64,000 nt of DNA, taken from DATHWB01 sp040905965 (lineage in GTDB: Bacteria > Actinomycetota > Acidimicrobiia > Spongiisociales > ZC4RG35). The number at the start of each line of letters is the position of its first letter. The stretch's first letter is position 1. The notes below the pieces were generated by a model, which was not told the DNA's origin, did no database searches, and saw only the letters and a list, made by a program, of their open reading frames with translations. Positions 42,401 to 51,131 of the stretch are shown here, piece by piece. Position numbers and translations under genes: made by a program. The stretch lies in NCBI GenBank assembly GCA_040905965.1, contig JBBDQP010000110.1, forward strand, positions 3,773 to 67,772. The letters run 5' to 3'.

Positions 42401-43323
42401 AGATTCGGGCGAAGCTGCAATCCGACCTTCGAGAGGTCGTCTCCCGACACTCGCACCCGATCGAGCGGTCGGGGTTGCAGCGGTGGGACTTCGGTGACCT
42501 GCCGCGCACGATCCGCCTTCCCGGACCACTCAATGCCGTGACCGCCTTCCCCGCTCTGGCCGACGACGGGGATTCGGTGTCGATCCGGGTACTGGCGACG
42601 AGGGACGAACAGACCGAGGCGATGTGGTTCGGGACTCGCCGTCTGCTGGCCCTGGGGGCGAAGCGAGCATCCGCGTTGCTCGATCCGCTCCTGACCCCCC
42701 AGGCGAAGTCGGACTTGGGACTCGGGCCGTACGGCGCGACGTCGGACTGGGTGGTCGACTGCGTCGAATGCGCCGCCGATGCCGTGTTGGCGGACCTGGG
42801 CGGTCCGGTCTGGACTCAGGCGGAATTCGAGCGGCTGACGGAGCGTGCGAGCGGTGCGCTCGGCGATCGAATCGTCGAAGTCGGCGGGCAGTCACTCGAC
42901 CTGTTCGCCGCGTTGCGTGACCTCCAGATCGCCGTCAACGCCGCCGTCGGGCCGAGATTCGAGACGGCCATCTCGGATATCCGGAGTCAGGTGTCTCGAC
43001 TCGTGTACCCAGGATTCCTGGCGGCGATCGGACCGAGGCGGGTGACAGACGTCGAGCGGTACTTGCGGGCCATGGCGTTGAGACTCGAACGGCTGCCGGA
43101 GCGACCCGCTCGCGACGCCGAATACATGGAGGTGGTGCACCGGCTCGAATCCGAGCATCTCCGGCTGATGGAGTCGGTTCGGGTCACTCCCGACCTGATC
43201 GAAGTCGGGTGGATGCTGCAGGAACTTCGGGTGTCGTACTTCGCACAACAATTGGGGACGAAAGGCACGGTGAGCGCCAAACGGATCGCCGCTGCCTTGC
43301 GCCACGCCGAGCTGGCGGTGTAA
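39469..43323 (+). CDS. hrpA: ATP-dependent RNA helicase HrpA
   Basis: 1284 residues from the ATG at 39469 (a TTG three codons upstream is possible), the typical HrpA length. It is a DEAH-box helicase: Walker A G-E-T-G-S-G-K-S-T-Q near residue 100, D-E-A-H-E-R-S near 190, S-A-T near 220, and Q-R-A-G-R-C-G-R near 385. HA2/OB domains follow, then a long C-terminal DUF3418 region. It is linked to mRNA processing and rescue of stalled ribosomes. It lies between the rnc and mutM genes, a position where most actinobacteria have nothing. Confidence 0.94.
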   Translation: MDVAEFRPRAELLTIADRRRIEARIRGAARIGVRSKRSAAFAAIESDLVESEARMAARRAALPSKIAYPEELPITDRRDELLETIRDNQIVIVAGETGSGKSTQLPKLCLELGRGVAGFIGQTQPRRIAARTIAERVASELGDGAPVGYAMRFDDTVAADTLVKVMTDGLLLAEIQGDRRLLAYDTIVIDEAHERSLNIDFLLGYLKRLCVERPDLKVIVTSATIDTARFSAHFDDAPVVQVSGRTYPVEIRYVEPVDSDRNPLEQPDAICDAVRQLTKVGHGDILVFCSGEREIRDAAEALGEMRLPNTEILPLYARLSSAEQHRVFAPHQGRRIVLATNVAETSLTVPGIRYVVDPGTARISRYSRRTKIQRLPIEPISRASADQRAGRCGRLGPGVCIRLYSEDDFLSRPDFTEPEILRTNLASVMLQMAAAGLGDIESFPFLEPPDSRAIRDGRLLLEELGAVEAESAPLRITSTGRTLARLPVDPRIGRMLQTAAQTGCLSEVLVIAAALSIVDPRERPTGEEAKADTLHSRFSTPGSDLLAWLQLWKFVGSKRRSLTSNQFRRLCRDEFLNHRRVREWQDVHSQLRRVCAEVGLRSAGRDSDADMIHRAVLSGLLSQVGRKDPDGYEYRGARGARFAIAPGSVLFKQAPEWVMASDVVETTRVWARGVAKIEPEWIEAMAGHLVTRSYSEPWWELERGAAMAHETVSLYGIPLVSDRPVQFGGIDPTAARALFIRHALIHGEWESPHPFVRRNSEIFEEVEELEARFRADLRAEDDQIFGLFDPLIPAEVTSARHFDAWWRKVVGHDPHRLDLSIDDVVTPQTGGLDTSEFPDAWHHGDLVAPIHYTYQPGSEIDGVIIDVPATGLDRLDPSVFEWHVPGHREELVVSLIRSLPKSLRKNFLPVAETAASVLASPPTGGLLDHVRRELSRMSGLSIVADDFDLDRLPSHLKPTFRIVDDGGSVLAVGDDLAEIRAKLQSDLREVVSRHSHPIERSGLQRWDFGDLPRTIRLPGPLNAVTAFPALADDGDSVSIRVLATRDEQTEAMWFGTRRLLALGAKRASALLDPLLTPQAKSDLGLGPYGATSDWVVDCVECAADAVLADLGGPVWTQAEFERLTERASGALGDRIVEVGGQSLDLFAALRDLQIAVNAAVGPRFETAISDIRSQVSRLVYPGFLAAIGPRRVTDVERYLRAMALRLERLPERPARDAEYMEVVHRLESEHLRLMESVRVTPDLIEVGWMLQELRVSYFAQQLGTKGTVSAKRIAAALRHAELAV

Positions 43324-43369
43324 GCGACCCAGATCGACGTTGTCTGCCGGTCGTGTCATCCTTCCGGTC

Positions 43370-44200
43370 GTGCCGGAACTCCCCGAGGTCGAGACCACTC
43401 GTCGTGCGATTGCCCCCGCGCTCGAAGGGCGTCGTCTCCATCGGGTGGAGGTGCGACGCGACCGCATGGCACGCCGTAATCACCGGCCGGAGGATGTGTC
43501 GGAACGGCTCACCAGCCGTCGGGTCGGGCACGTCAGTCGGATCGGGAAGTTCATCATCGCCGAGGTGGAGGGCGACCTCCGTTGGATCATGCATCTGGGC
43601 ATGTCAGGTCGAATGCAACTGGCGCGCACAGACACACCAACCGATCCGCACACGAACTTCGTGGCGGTCACGGATGCCGACGTCGAACTGCGTTTCGTGG
43701 ACCCGAGAACCTTCGGGTTCGTCGCCGTGTACACGCCCGACGAATGGGACTCCTCCCCGATGGTGTCGCTCGGGCGGGACGCGTACGAGGATCTGCCGAC
43801 CGGGCCGGAACTGGCGGATCGACTGGCAGGTCGCAACGCCGCCATCAAGGCATTGCTCCTCGATCAACGGATCCTCGCCGGCATCGGCAATATCTATGCC
43901 GACGAGATTCTGCACCGGGCCGGGATCGACCCTCGGCGGTCCGCCGGGTCGCTCGAGAGGTCAGAGGTCTTCGCACTGCGCAGGGCCGTCCGTCCGATTC
44001 TGGAAGACGGCTTGGCGCACGGCGGCACCAGTCTCGACGACCTCGCCTACCTCCTCCCTGACGGGCGTGCGGGGACGTACACCGAGCGCCTGGCCGTCTA
44101 TGGACGAACGGGAGAGGCGTGCAGGAGGTGCGGTGCCCAAATCGAACGAGCCGTGATCGCCCAGCGCTCGACACACTTCTGCCTGTCGTGTCAGCGATGA
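43370..44200 (+). CDS. mutM: Formamidopyrimidine-DNA glycosylase
   Basis: 276 residues from the GTG at 43370. After Met removal the catalytic Pro heads P-E-L-P-E-V-E-T, which fixes the start. It excises 8-oxoguanine and has AP-lyase activity. Also visible are the G-K-F catalytic loop near residue 59, the H2TH region with G-I-G-N-I-Y-A-D-E, and a C-terminal zinc finger C-x2-C...C-x2-C (C-R-R-C and C-L-S-C). Its stop overlaps the acylphosphatase start. Confidence 0.96.
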   Translation: MPELPEVETTRRAIAPALEGRRLHRVEVRRDRMARRNHRPEDVSERLTSRRVGHVSRIGKFIIAEVEGDLRWIMHLGMSGRMQLARTDTPTDPHTNFVAVTDADVELRFVDPRTFGFVAVYTPDEWDSSPMVSLGRDAYEDLPTGPELADRLAGRNAAIKALLLDQRILAGIGNIYADEILHRAGIDPRRSAGSLERSEVFALRRAVRPILEDGLAHGGTSLDDLAYLLPDGRAGTYTERLAVYGRTGEACRRCGAQIERAVIAQRSTHFCLSCQR

Positions 44201-44469
44201 AGGCCGTCCACGCATTCGTGTCTGGTCGGGTCCAGGGCGTCTACTACCGCCAGATGACCCGTCAGGAGGCGCGACGGGTGGGACTGTGGGGGTGGGTGCG
44301 GAATCTGCCAGACGGCCGAGTCGAAGTATGGGCGCAGGGCGAAGAAGAGGCTGTGGAGCGCTTCATCGACTGGCTGTGGGAAGGACCGCCCCGTTCGACT
44401 GTCACCGGCGTCGAGTCCGCCGCCGTCCCCCTCGACCCCTCCGTCCAAGACTTTCTCGTCGTCAACTAG
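44197..44469 (+). CDS. Acylphosphatase
   Basis: 90 residues, the typical length. It hydrolyses carboxyl-phosphate bonds. The motif G-R-V-Q-G-V-Y-Y-R near residue 10 supplies the phosphate-binding Arg, and the W-V-R-N-L-P-D-G-R-V-E block near residue 37 holds the catalytic Asn. An ATGA overlap with mutM indicates translational coupling; the mutM-acyP-smc-ftsY order is common in actinobacteria. Confidence 0.93.
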   Translation: MKAVHAFVSGRVQGVYYRQMTRQEARRVGLWGWVRNLPDGRVEVWAQGEEEAVERFIDWLWEGPPRSTVTGVESAAVPLDPSVQDFLVVN

Positions 44470-44484
44470 CTTTTTAGCGGGGCA

Positions 44485-44504
44485 GCGGTTCATTAATGAA
44501 CCGC
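44485..44504 (+). promoter_or_regulatory. Perfect 20-bp palindrome, probable operator of the MFS transporter gene
   Basis: GCGGTTCATTAATGAACCGC is a perfect 20-bp palindrome ending 17 bp before the MFS start codon, just upstream of the ribosome binding site. Its length and AT-rich centre fit a homodimeric MarR- or TetR-family repressor site. No such regulator is encoded next to it, so the ligand is unknown. Confidence 0.7.
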
Positions 44505-44521
44505 GACGAAGAGCAAAAGCG

Positions 44522-45754
44522 ATGAGCGCCTCGGATATGGTGTCGGCGATGTCCGCCCAGAGTCGTCTTCGCTGGGTGCTCTTCGCAGCGGTCGGCGCCA
44601 TGAGCACCGGGTACCTCGCCGCTGTCACAGTGTCGACCTTGGCCGCCCGCCAGATCACGGGTTCCTCGCTTCTCGCCGGCGTCCCTGCCGCGGTCGGCAC
44701 CATCTCGACTGCCGTGGGTACGGCAATGCTCGGACGCCTCGTCGTGCACGCCGGACGACGCCGGTCACTCCTCGTCGGCATGGCAATCGCAACTGCCGGC
44801 GGAGTCTTGGCGTTCCTGGGCGTGCTGTCGGGGATCTTCGTGCTGCTCGTTGCAGGAATGGGCGTCATCGGCTTCGGAAACGCCGCCGCCCACCTCGCCC
44901 GCTACACCGCGGCGGAATTAGTGGAACCGCATCGACGGGGGAGCGCGGTCAGCATGATCGTGTGGGCCAGCACCATCGGGGCGGTCGTCGGTCCCCGGCT
45001 TCTCGACCCGGGAGGCCGAGTCGCCATCGAGTTGGGCGCAGTCGAATACGCAGGCGGGTATCTGGCCACTGCGGTGTTCATGGGGATCGCCACCGTGGGG
45101 TGCCTGGTGGCGCTCAGACCGGACCCTTCGACCCTTGCCATCGTCGACGAGGCGGTCGTCGCAGCCATCCCCGAGACGCGCACGCCGTTCGCCCGACCCG
45201 GTGTCCAGATGGCGGTCGCCGCCATGGTCATCGGCCACTTCGTGATGGTGCTGATCATGACGGCTACCCCGATCCACGTGGAGAATGGCGGATTCGGCTT
45301 GGGGACGGTGGGCAACATCATCAGCGCCCACACGCTGGGAATGTTCGCCTTCGCCCCGCTCGTCGGTCGCGTGACCGACCGTGTCGGAGCGATTCCGATG
45401 ATGTGGGCGGGTGCAATGGTTCTCGTCGCGGCGGGGGTGATCGCAGCCCTCGCACCTCATGACGCCACGATTCTCCTCGGCTGGGGTCTGTTCCTGCTCG
45501 GCATCGGATGGAACCTGGGGTTTGTCGCCGGGAGCACGCTCCTGACCGTGGCGGTGGAGCCGGAGTTGCGTCCGGTCGTCCAGGGCAAGGTGGACTCGAT
45601 GGTGTGGGGCGTCGGCGCGATCGCGACGATCAGTTCCGGAGTCCTGCTCGATGGTCCTGGGTACGCCTCGACGGCGTGGATCGGCATCGCCCTGGTGGGT
45701 GGACTCGTGTGGGTGCTCGTCACCCGCCGGCCGCGGGTCGTGGTTCCCGTTTGA
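44522..45754 (+). CDS. Major facilitator superfamily transporter
   Basis: 410 residues with about 12 hydrophobic helices and the inter-helix loop pattern G-R-L-V-V-H-A-G-R-R-R-S after helix 2, typical of MFS drug or metabolite exporters. A second half-signature is G-R-V-T-D-R-V-G. The substrate is unknown. The ATG at 44522 is preceded by GAAGAG; later in-frame ATGs at codons 6 and 10 are possible. The palindrome at 44485 suggests ligand-controlled repression. Confidence 0.88.
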   Translation: MSASDMVSAMSAQSRLRWVLFAAVGAMSTGYLAAVTVSTLAARQITGSSLLAGVPAAVGTISTAVGTAMLGRLVVHAGRRRSLLVGMAIATAGGVLAFLGVLSGIFVLLVAGMGVIGFGNAAAHLARYTAAELVEPHRRGSAVSMIVWASTIGAVVGPRLLDPGGRVAIELGAVEYAGGYLATAVFMGIATVGCLVALRPDPSTLAIVDEAVVAAIPETRTPFARPGVQMAVAAMVIGHFVMVLIMTATPIHVENGGFGLGTVGNIISAHTLGMFAFAPLVGRVTDRVGAIPMMWAGAMVLVAAGVIAALAPHDATILLGWGLFLLGIGWNLGFVAGSTLLTVAVEPELRPVVQGKVDSMVWGVGAIATISSGVLLDGPGYASTAWIGIALVGGLVWVLVTRRPRVVVPV

Positions 45755-45884
45755 CGGTCCTGCCGTAGTGTCGGAAGGCTCGCTTCCTGCGGGTCACGTC
45801 CACTAACCTCAATTGAATCACACTGATGTAAGTTCACCCGATCCGGACACTCGTCGTGACGGGACCGGTCCCCAGAGGGATGGC

Positions 45885-48800
45885 ATGTATCTCAAGTCCT
45901 TGAAGTTGACCGGATTCAAATCCTTCGCCGATCGGACTCGCATGGAGTTTCGGCCCGGCGTGACTGTCGTCGTCGGTCCGAACGGCTCGGGGAAGTCGAA
46001 CGTCGTCGACGCGATTGCCTGGGTGATGGGAACCCAGTCCCCGAAGGCGCTGCGGACGGCCAAGATGGACGATGTCATCTTCGCGGGCACCGCCACCCGG
46101 CCGGGTCTCGGCCGGGCAGAGGTGACCCTGGTTTTCGACAACTCGTCCGGGATGCTTCCGCTCGATCTGGCGGAGGTGAGCGTGACTCGGCGTCTCTATC
46201 GGGACGGATCCAGCGACTACGAGATCAACGGTGTCGGCTGCCGCCTGCTCGACATCCAGGAGTTGCTGAGCGACTCAGGGGTCGGCCGCCACCAGCACGT
46301 GATCATCGGCCAGGGCCAGATCACCTCGATCCTCAACGCCACTCCCGACCAGCACCGGGCGGTCGTCGAAGAGGCCGCCGGGATCCTCAAACACCGGGTC
46401 CGCAAGGACAAGGCCCTGCGTCGCCTCGAACGCACCGATGCAGACGTCATCCGCCTTCGCGACCTTCTCGGCGAGATCGGCAAGCGGATGCGTCCCCTGA
46501 AGCGTCAGGCGTCGGCAGCCCTGCGTCACGCGGAGGTCGCCGAGGCGGTGCAGACACTTCGTTTGGCGGTGGGCGCCCAGGATCTGAGAGCGATCGATCG
46601 CCGAGCGTCCGAAATCGCTGCCACCGCCGCAGCTGATGAACGCACCGTGGTCGAATCCGAGCAGGCTCGTCTGGAAGTTGCCTCGAAGCTGGCCGGTCTG
46701 CGGTCCGATGCCGGGGATGTGGGTGAGGCGTTGGATCGCGATTCGGCGGCGGCAGCCAAGGCTGAGACGGTGCTCGAGCGCCTTCGGCGGATCGGCCAGG
46801 TCGCGCATGAGCGTCATCGTTCCGGTATCGCTCGCTTGGCAGGTGCAGACGAGCGACGTCGCGACTTGGCGGGCGAATCCGAAGGCCTCGAAGTGCAGAC
46901 GCTCGATGCCGAGACCGCCGTAGAGAGACTGGACGCTCTGGCCGTCGATGCCGAGCGCGTGTTCCGTCAACTCGAGGACGAGGAGCGGTCCCTCACGGAA
47001 CAGGAGGAGATGTCGACCGAAGGAGCGATCGCCGTTGTGCGAGGCGACCTGCGCTCCCTCGACATGGCCGACGAGCGCGACCGGCGGGAACTGGAGGCGG
47101 TACAAACCAGCCTGACCAAACTTCGGGAGCGCATCGCCGGCGAGAAGGCGACTGCCGGTCGGGTGAACGACGAGATCCGCGATCTCGACGCCGTCGCTTT
47201 GCCCGCTCAAGAGCGGTACACGGCCGCCCAGGCGCAAAGGGTGACGGCCCAGGAGCGGTGGGAGCGGGCGGAGGCGGCGCACGGCGATGCGCGGATCGCC
47301 CTCGCAGGAGCAGCCGCCAAGCGCGATGCCTTGATCGCCGCCGCCGAAGGTCTCTCCGACGAGCAGGCGCGAGCGATGGTGGAGGAGTCTGCCGGGTTCG
47401 GCGGATCGGTCGCATCAGCTTTGGACGTGCCGGCCGATCTGGCCGCCGCGGTCGACGCTGCGCTCGGTGCCTGGGCCGATGGCGTCGTCTTCGATGACCT
47501 GGCCTCACGCGAGAGCGCCGTCGCGGCGCTGAAGTCCGCCGGGCGCGGCGGCGTGTCCATCCTCGGCCCGGGGAGCGACCGACAGTCGCCGGTGGCCGTT
47601 GCGGGCGCGGAACGTCTCATCGACCGGTTGGGACCGAGGGCACACCACCGGCTGGCCGCTGTCCTCCTCGGCGACGTCTACCTCGTCGAAGGCTGGCAGT
47701 CGGGCCATCGCATCGCCCTTGCCCATCCGGAGATCCGGATCGTCACGCCCGAAGGCGATCTGATCACCGCCAACGGCATGCGGGTGTCACATCCGGACGG
47801 CGCCTCTCCGGCGATGATCGAGGCAGCCGAAGTCGCACTCGAACGTGCCGAAGTCGACCTCGCACGGGCGGAGAGTCTTCGGTCCCAGGCCAAGCGTGCA
47901 TTCGACGACGCTCGCCAGACCGAGCGGGACACGCTCGAGACGCTCGAGTCGTTGGAAGCGCGGATGGCCGGTTCGACCGAAGCGCTCGCCCGACTCGAAC
48001 GTGAGGTCCAGGCTGGTATTCAAGAGGCCGAACGGCTCGGGTCGCGCGAGTCCTCGTTGCGGGCTGCAATCGAAGGCCGGGTAGAACTCGCCACCGGATT
48101 GCGTGCCCGGCTCGCCGCCTTGGAAGGCGAGGAAGCAGAACGCCAGGCCGCCTGGGAGTCGTTGGTCGAGCGCCGCCGGGCAGTCGCCGACGACCGGGAA
48201 GCGGCCCGCAGTGCGTGGCAGGAGCACACGTCGTCTCTTCGGGCAGCCCAGCAGCAACTCGGGATGCTGCGGGCTCGCCGGATCGAGATCGACCGACTCC
48301 TCGCCGCCGACACCCGGCTCACCGTCGACGAGGCGTCGCTCGCCCGGCTCGAAGCCATTTCGAGTGCCGCCCGTCAGGCCACGGACGCGCTCCGCACCCA
48401 TCTCGAGTCGTTGCGCTCACGTCAGGCCGAACTGCGCGCCCAGGCCGGTGAGGCCGGCGCCCGTCTTGCCGAGGCGCAGGAGGTCCATGACCTGCACGCC
48501 GGCCTGGTGGCCGCCGCCAAGGAGCGCTTGGGATCCCTGGCAGTCGAACGTGCCGAACTTCGGGTCCGCCGGGAGCAGGTGGCCGAGCGTTTGCGTCGGG
48601 ATGCCGACGCCGACGAGGAAGCCGCCTTGTCTGCTCCGATTCCCGACACCGAAGGTGACATCCGGGACGAGTTGGCGTCACGGGAAGCGGAGCTGCGGCG
48701 GATGGGCCCGGTGAACCCGCTGGCAGCCGCCGAGTATGTCGAGCTGGAGGAGAGACATTCTTTCCTGACGGGCCAGCTCGACGATCTGGAAGGCTCCCGC

Positions 48801-49331
48801 AACGAGTTGCGGAAGGTGATTGCGGCACTTGACGACGAGATCCAGACCCAGTTCCTCTCCGCCTTCGAGGAGATCGCCCAGGCCTACGAACGTCACTTCG
48901 AAGTGCTCTTCCCCGGAGGTCGAGGCAGGCTCCGTCTCACCGATCCGGATGATCTGGGGGCGACGGGCGTCGAGATCGAGGCACAGCCGCTAGGTAAGAA
49001 GGTCACCGCCATGTCGCTGCTGTCCGGTGGGGAACGATCTCTCGCCGCGCTGGCGTTCCTGTTCGCCGTCTTCGACGCCCGCCCGAGTCCCTTCTACGTG
49101 CTGGACGAGGTCGAGGCGGCCCTCGACGACTCCAACCTCCATCGCTTCGTGCGGCTTCTCGACGAATTCCGGCCCAAGGCGCAGATGCTGATCATCACCC
49201 ATCAGCAGCAGACGATGGAGGCTGGCGACGTGCTGTATGGGGTGACGATGGAGCCGGGTGGTTCGTCGAAGGTGGTCGCCAAGTCGATGGCCCAAGCGAG
49301 CGCAGAGTTGGAGTCCACCTCCGGTCGGTAG
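45885..49331 (+). CDS. smc: Chromosome segregation protein SMC
   Basis: 1148 residues. The N-terminal ATPase half has G-P-N-G-S-G-K-S-N near residue 32. Long coiled coils flank a central hinge around residues 490-640. The C-terminal half has the signature L-S-G-G-E-R-S-L-A-A-L-A and Walker B V-L-D-E-V-E-A-A-L-D-D. SMC compacts and organises chromosomes with ScpA/ScpB. The start at 45885 gives the canonical M-Y-L-K-S-L-K-L-x-G-F-K-S-F N-terminus and has AGAGG upstream. Confidence 0.96.
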   Translation: MYLKSLKLTGFKSFADRTRMEFRPGVTVVVGPNGSGKSNVVDAIAWVMGTQSPKALRTAKMDDVIFAGTATRPGLGRAEVTLVFDNSSGMLPLDLAEVSVTRRLYRDGSSDYEINGVGCRLLDIQELLSDSGVGRHQHVIIGQGQITSILNATPDQHRAVVEEAAGILKHRVRKDKALRRLERTDADVIRLRDLLGEIGKRMRPLKRQASAALRHAEVAEAVQTLRLAVGAQDLRAIDRRASEIAATAAADERTVVESEQARLEVASKLAGLRSDAGDVGEALDRDSAAAAKAETVLERLRRIGQVAHERHRSGIARLAGADERRRDLAGESEGLEVQTLDAETAVERLDALAVDAERVFRQLEDEERSLTEQEEMSTEGAIAVVRGDLRSLDMADERDRRELEAVQTSLTKLRERIAGEKATAGRVNDEIRDLDAVALPAQERYTAAQAQRVTAQERWERAEAAHGDARIALAGAAAKRDALIAAAEGLSDEQARAMVEESAGFGGSVASALDVPADLAAAVDAALGAWADGVVFDDLASRESAVAALKSAGRGGVSILGPGSDRQSPVAVAGAERLIDRLGPRAHHRLAAVLLGDVYLVEGWQSGHRIALAHPEIRIVTPEGDLITANGMRVSHPDGASPAMIEAAEVALERAEVDLARAESLRSQAKRAFDDARQTERDTLETLESLEARMAGSTEALARLEREVQAGIQEAERLGSRESSLRAAIEGRVELATGLRARLAALEGEEAERQAAWESLVERRRAVADDREAARSAWQEHTSSLRAAQQQLGMLRARRIEIDRLLAADTRLTVDEASLARLEAISSAARQATDALRTHLESLRSRQAELRAQAGEAGARLAEAQEVHDLHAGLVAAAKERLGSLAVERAELRVRREQVAERLRRDADADEEAALSAPIPDTEGDIRDELASREAELRRMGPVNPLAAAEYVELEERHSFLTGQLDDLEGSRNELRKVIAALDDEIQTQFLSAFEEIAQAYERHFEVLFPGGRGRLRLTDPDDLGATGVEIEAQPLGKKVTAMSLLSGGERSLAALAFLFAVFDARPSPFYVLDEVEAALDDSNLHRFVRLLDEFRPKAQMLIITHQQQTMEAGDVLYGVTMEPGGSSKVVAKSMAQASAELESTSGR

Positions 49332-49343
49332 TCTCCGGCCGGC

Positions 49344-50348
49344 ATGGACACGCTCGAACTCCTCCTGGTGATCACGGCGCTTGTCGTGGTGCTTGGCGCG
49401 GGGTTCGTCATGGTTCGTCGGCGGCCGACCGATATCGACACTCCGCCTTCGGTTGATGCTTCCCCTTCGCTCACCTCGCGGCTCTCGCGTACGCGTCAAT
49501 CGCTGGGTACGTCGCTGCGGTCCGTCTTTGCCAGGGGTGAGCTGGATTCGGTCTTCTGGGAGGAGATGGAGGAGGCGTTGATCGGCGCCGACGTGGGTGT
49601 GGAGACGTCGCAGGCCATCGTGGCCAAGGTCCGAATCCGCGACCCCGCCGATGTGGGCGAGGCACGGTCGATGCTCGATCGTGAGATCCGCCAGATCCTC
49701 GACGGGCGTGATCGCGAGCTGACTCTCACCGGGTCGCCGGCGGTCGTCCTCGTCGTCGGCGTCAACGGAACCGGAAAGACCACGTCGATCGCCAAGCTCG
49801 CCGCCCGTCTGCGGGAGCGGGGCCTCACGCCGATACTGGGGGCGGCCGACACGTTCCGCGCCGCGGCGGACACCCAGCTTCGAACCTGGGCGGACCGGGT
49901 GGGCGTTGAGATCGTCAGCGGTCAGCAAGGCTCGGACCCCGCCTCCGTCGCGTTCGACACGCTTGCCGCAGCCAAGGCGCGAGGGCGCGATGTGGTCGTG
50001 ATCGACACGGCGGGGCGACTGCACAACAAGAAGAACCTGATGGCCGAGCTTGGGAAGATCAGGAGAGTGCTGGAGAGGGAAGGTGGGCCGATCGGCGAGG
50101 TGCTGTTGGTGCTCGACGCAACTGGGGGACAGAACGGACTGTCCCAGGCGCGCCTGTTCACCGAGACGGCAGGGGTGACCGGCATCGTGTTGTCCAAGTT
50201 GGACGGAACGGCTCGCGGGGGCATCGTGGTGGCTGTGGAACAGGAGCTTGGGATCCCGGTCAAGTTCATCGGAGTGGGCGAGGGGGTCGACGATCTGATC
50301 CCGTTCGACCCGGATGCCTTCGTCGACGCGTTGTTGGCCGATGCTTGA
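49344..50348 (+). CDS. ftsY: Signal recognition particle receptor FtsY
   Basis: 334 residues. An N-terminal membrane helix (residues ~5-25) anchors the protein directly in place of the long acidic A domain of E. coli FtsY. The SRP GTPase NG domain follows: G-V-N-G-T-G-K-T-T near residue 137, D-T-A-G-R near 215, and S-K-L-D-G-T-A-R-G-G near 285. It docks ribosome-SRP complexes to the translocon, working with Ffh at 62.2 kb. It starts 12 bp after smc. Confidence 0.95.
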   Translation: MDTLELLLVITALVVVLGAGFVMVRRRPTDIDTPPSVDASPSLTSRLSRTRQSLGTSLRSVFARGELDSVFWEEMEEALIGADVGVETSQAIVAKVRIRDPADVGEARSMLDREIRQILDGRDRELTLTGSPAVVLVVGVNGTGKTTSIAKLAARLRERGLTPILGAADTFRAAADTQLRTWADRVGVEIVSGQQGSDPASVAFDTLAAAKARGRDVVVIDTAGRLHNKKNLMAELGKIRRVLEREGGPIGEVLLVLDATGGQNGLSQARLFTETAGVTGIVLSKLDGTARGGIVVAVEQELGIPVKFIGVGEGVDDLIPFDPDAFVDALLADA

Positions 50349-50730
50349 CCGCGACGAGCTCGTCGCCGCTGCCCGCGAGGCGGCCCTCGGGGCCTACGTG
50401 CCGTATTCCAACTTCCGAGTGGGCGCGGCGGTGCTGGCCGTGGACGGGACGGTGATCACCAGCGCCAATGTGGAGAATGCCGCCTACCCGGTGAGCCAGT
50501 GCGCCGAAGCGAATGCCGTGAACTACGCCGTGACCCAGGGCCACCGGCGGCTGCCGGTGGTGGCGGTGGCGTGCATCGATGCTGAATCGATCGACTCGGC
50601 CTATCCGTGCGGCCGCTGCCGGCAGATCATGTCCGAGTTCGGTGTCGAGACGATCCACGTCGCCACCAACGACGGCACCATCAACACCCACACAATGGAC
50701 GAATTGCTTCCGCACCGCTTCCTGCTCTAA
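50341..50730 (+). CDS. cdd: Cytidine deaminase
   Basis: 129 residues, the tetrameric Cdd size. It deaminates cytidine and deoxycytidine. The zinc site is C-A-E (in S-Q-C-A-E-A-N) near residue 54 with P-C-G-R-C near residue 87; the N-V-E-N-A-A-Y substrate loop is present. It overlaps the ftsY stop by 8 bp. It probably feeds the pyrimidine salvage genes at 53-56.6 kb. Confidence 0.94.
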   Translation: MLDRDELVAAAREAALGAYVPYSNFRVGAAVLAVDGTVITSANVENAAYPVSQCAEANAVNYAVTQGHRRLPVVAVACIDAESIDSAYPCGRCRQIMSEFGVETIHVATNDGTINTHTMDELLPHRFLL

Positions 50731-50735
50731 CCGAG

Positions 50736-51131
50736 TCACAGCTCGTCCGCTCGGAGGTCCTCCCATTGCCACGGGGCGCCGGTGATGAGTAACTCGGGGT
50801 CACCGGTGAGCAGCGTGGCATCGTGGGCGATGGCGGTGGCGGCAGCGAAGGCGTCCGCATAGGCCATCGGGTGGTCGGCCTTGATGGCTGCCGCGTTCAG
50901 AATCCGCCGCTCGGACGGAACGTCGAGGTCGAGTCGCAGGCGTAGGTCGCGGACGACCTCGAGCGCCTGATCTTCGCCCTGGTCACGCCGGATGATGTAG
51001 TAGACCTCACCGAGGTTGATCCAACTCATGACCGGACGCTCTGCTTGGAGTACCTGTGCGACGCGGGTGGCGGCGGGTTCGGTGCCTTCGAGCAAGCGCA
51101 GGACGGCCCAACTATCGAGAGCGAAGGTCAC
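50736..51131 (-). CDS. vapC: PIN-domain toxin, VapC family
   Basis: 131 residues. VapC toxins are Mg-dependent endoribonucleases that cut tRNA or rRNA. The acidic sites are D6 in A-L-D-S-W-A, the Glu in L-G-E-V-Y-Y near residue 43, the D-A-F-A-A-A block near residue 90, and the D in L-T-G-D-P-E near residue 108. Its ATG overlaps the antitoxin stop (ATGA), the usual VapBC coupling. Confidence 0.88.
   Translation of the reverse strand: MTFALDSWAVLRLLEGTEPAATRVAQVLQAERPVMSWINLGEVYYIIRRDQGEDQALEVVRDLRLRLDLDVPSERRILNAAAIKADHPMAYADAFAAATAIAHDATLLTGDPELLITGAPWQWEDLRADEL

Noticed and set aside
45773..45787. GGAAG/CTTCC hairpin as terminator after the MFS gene
   Set aside because: Only 5 bp of stem and no T-run; not distinguishable from chance.
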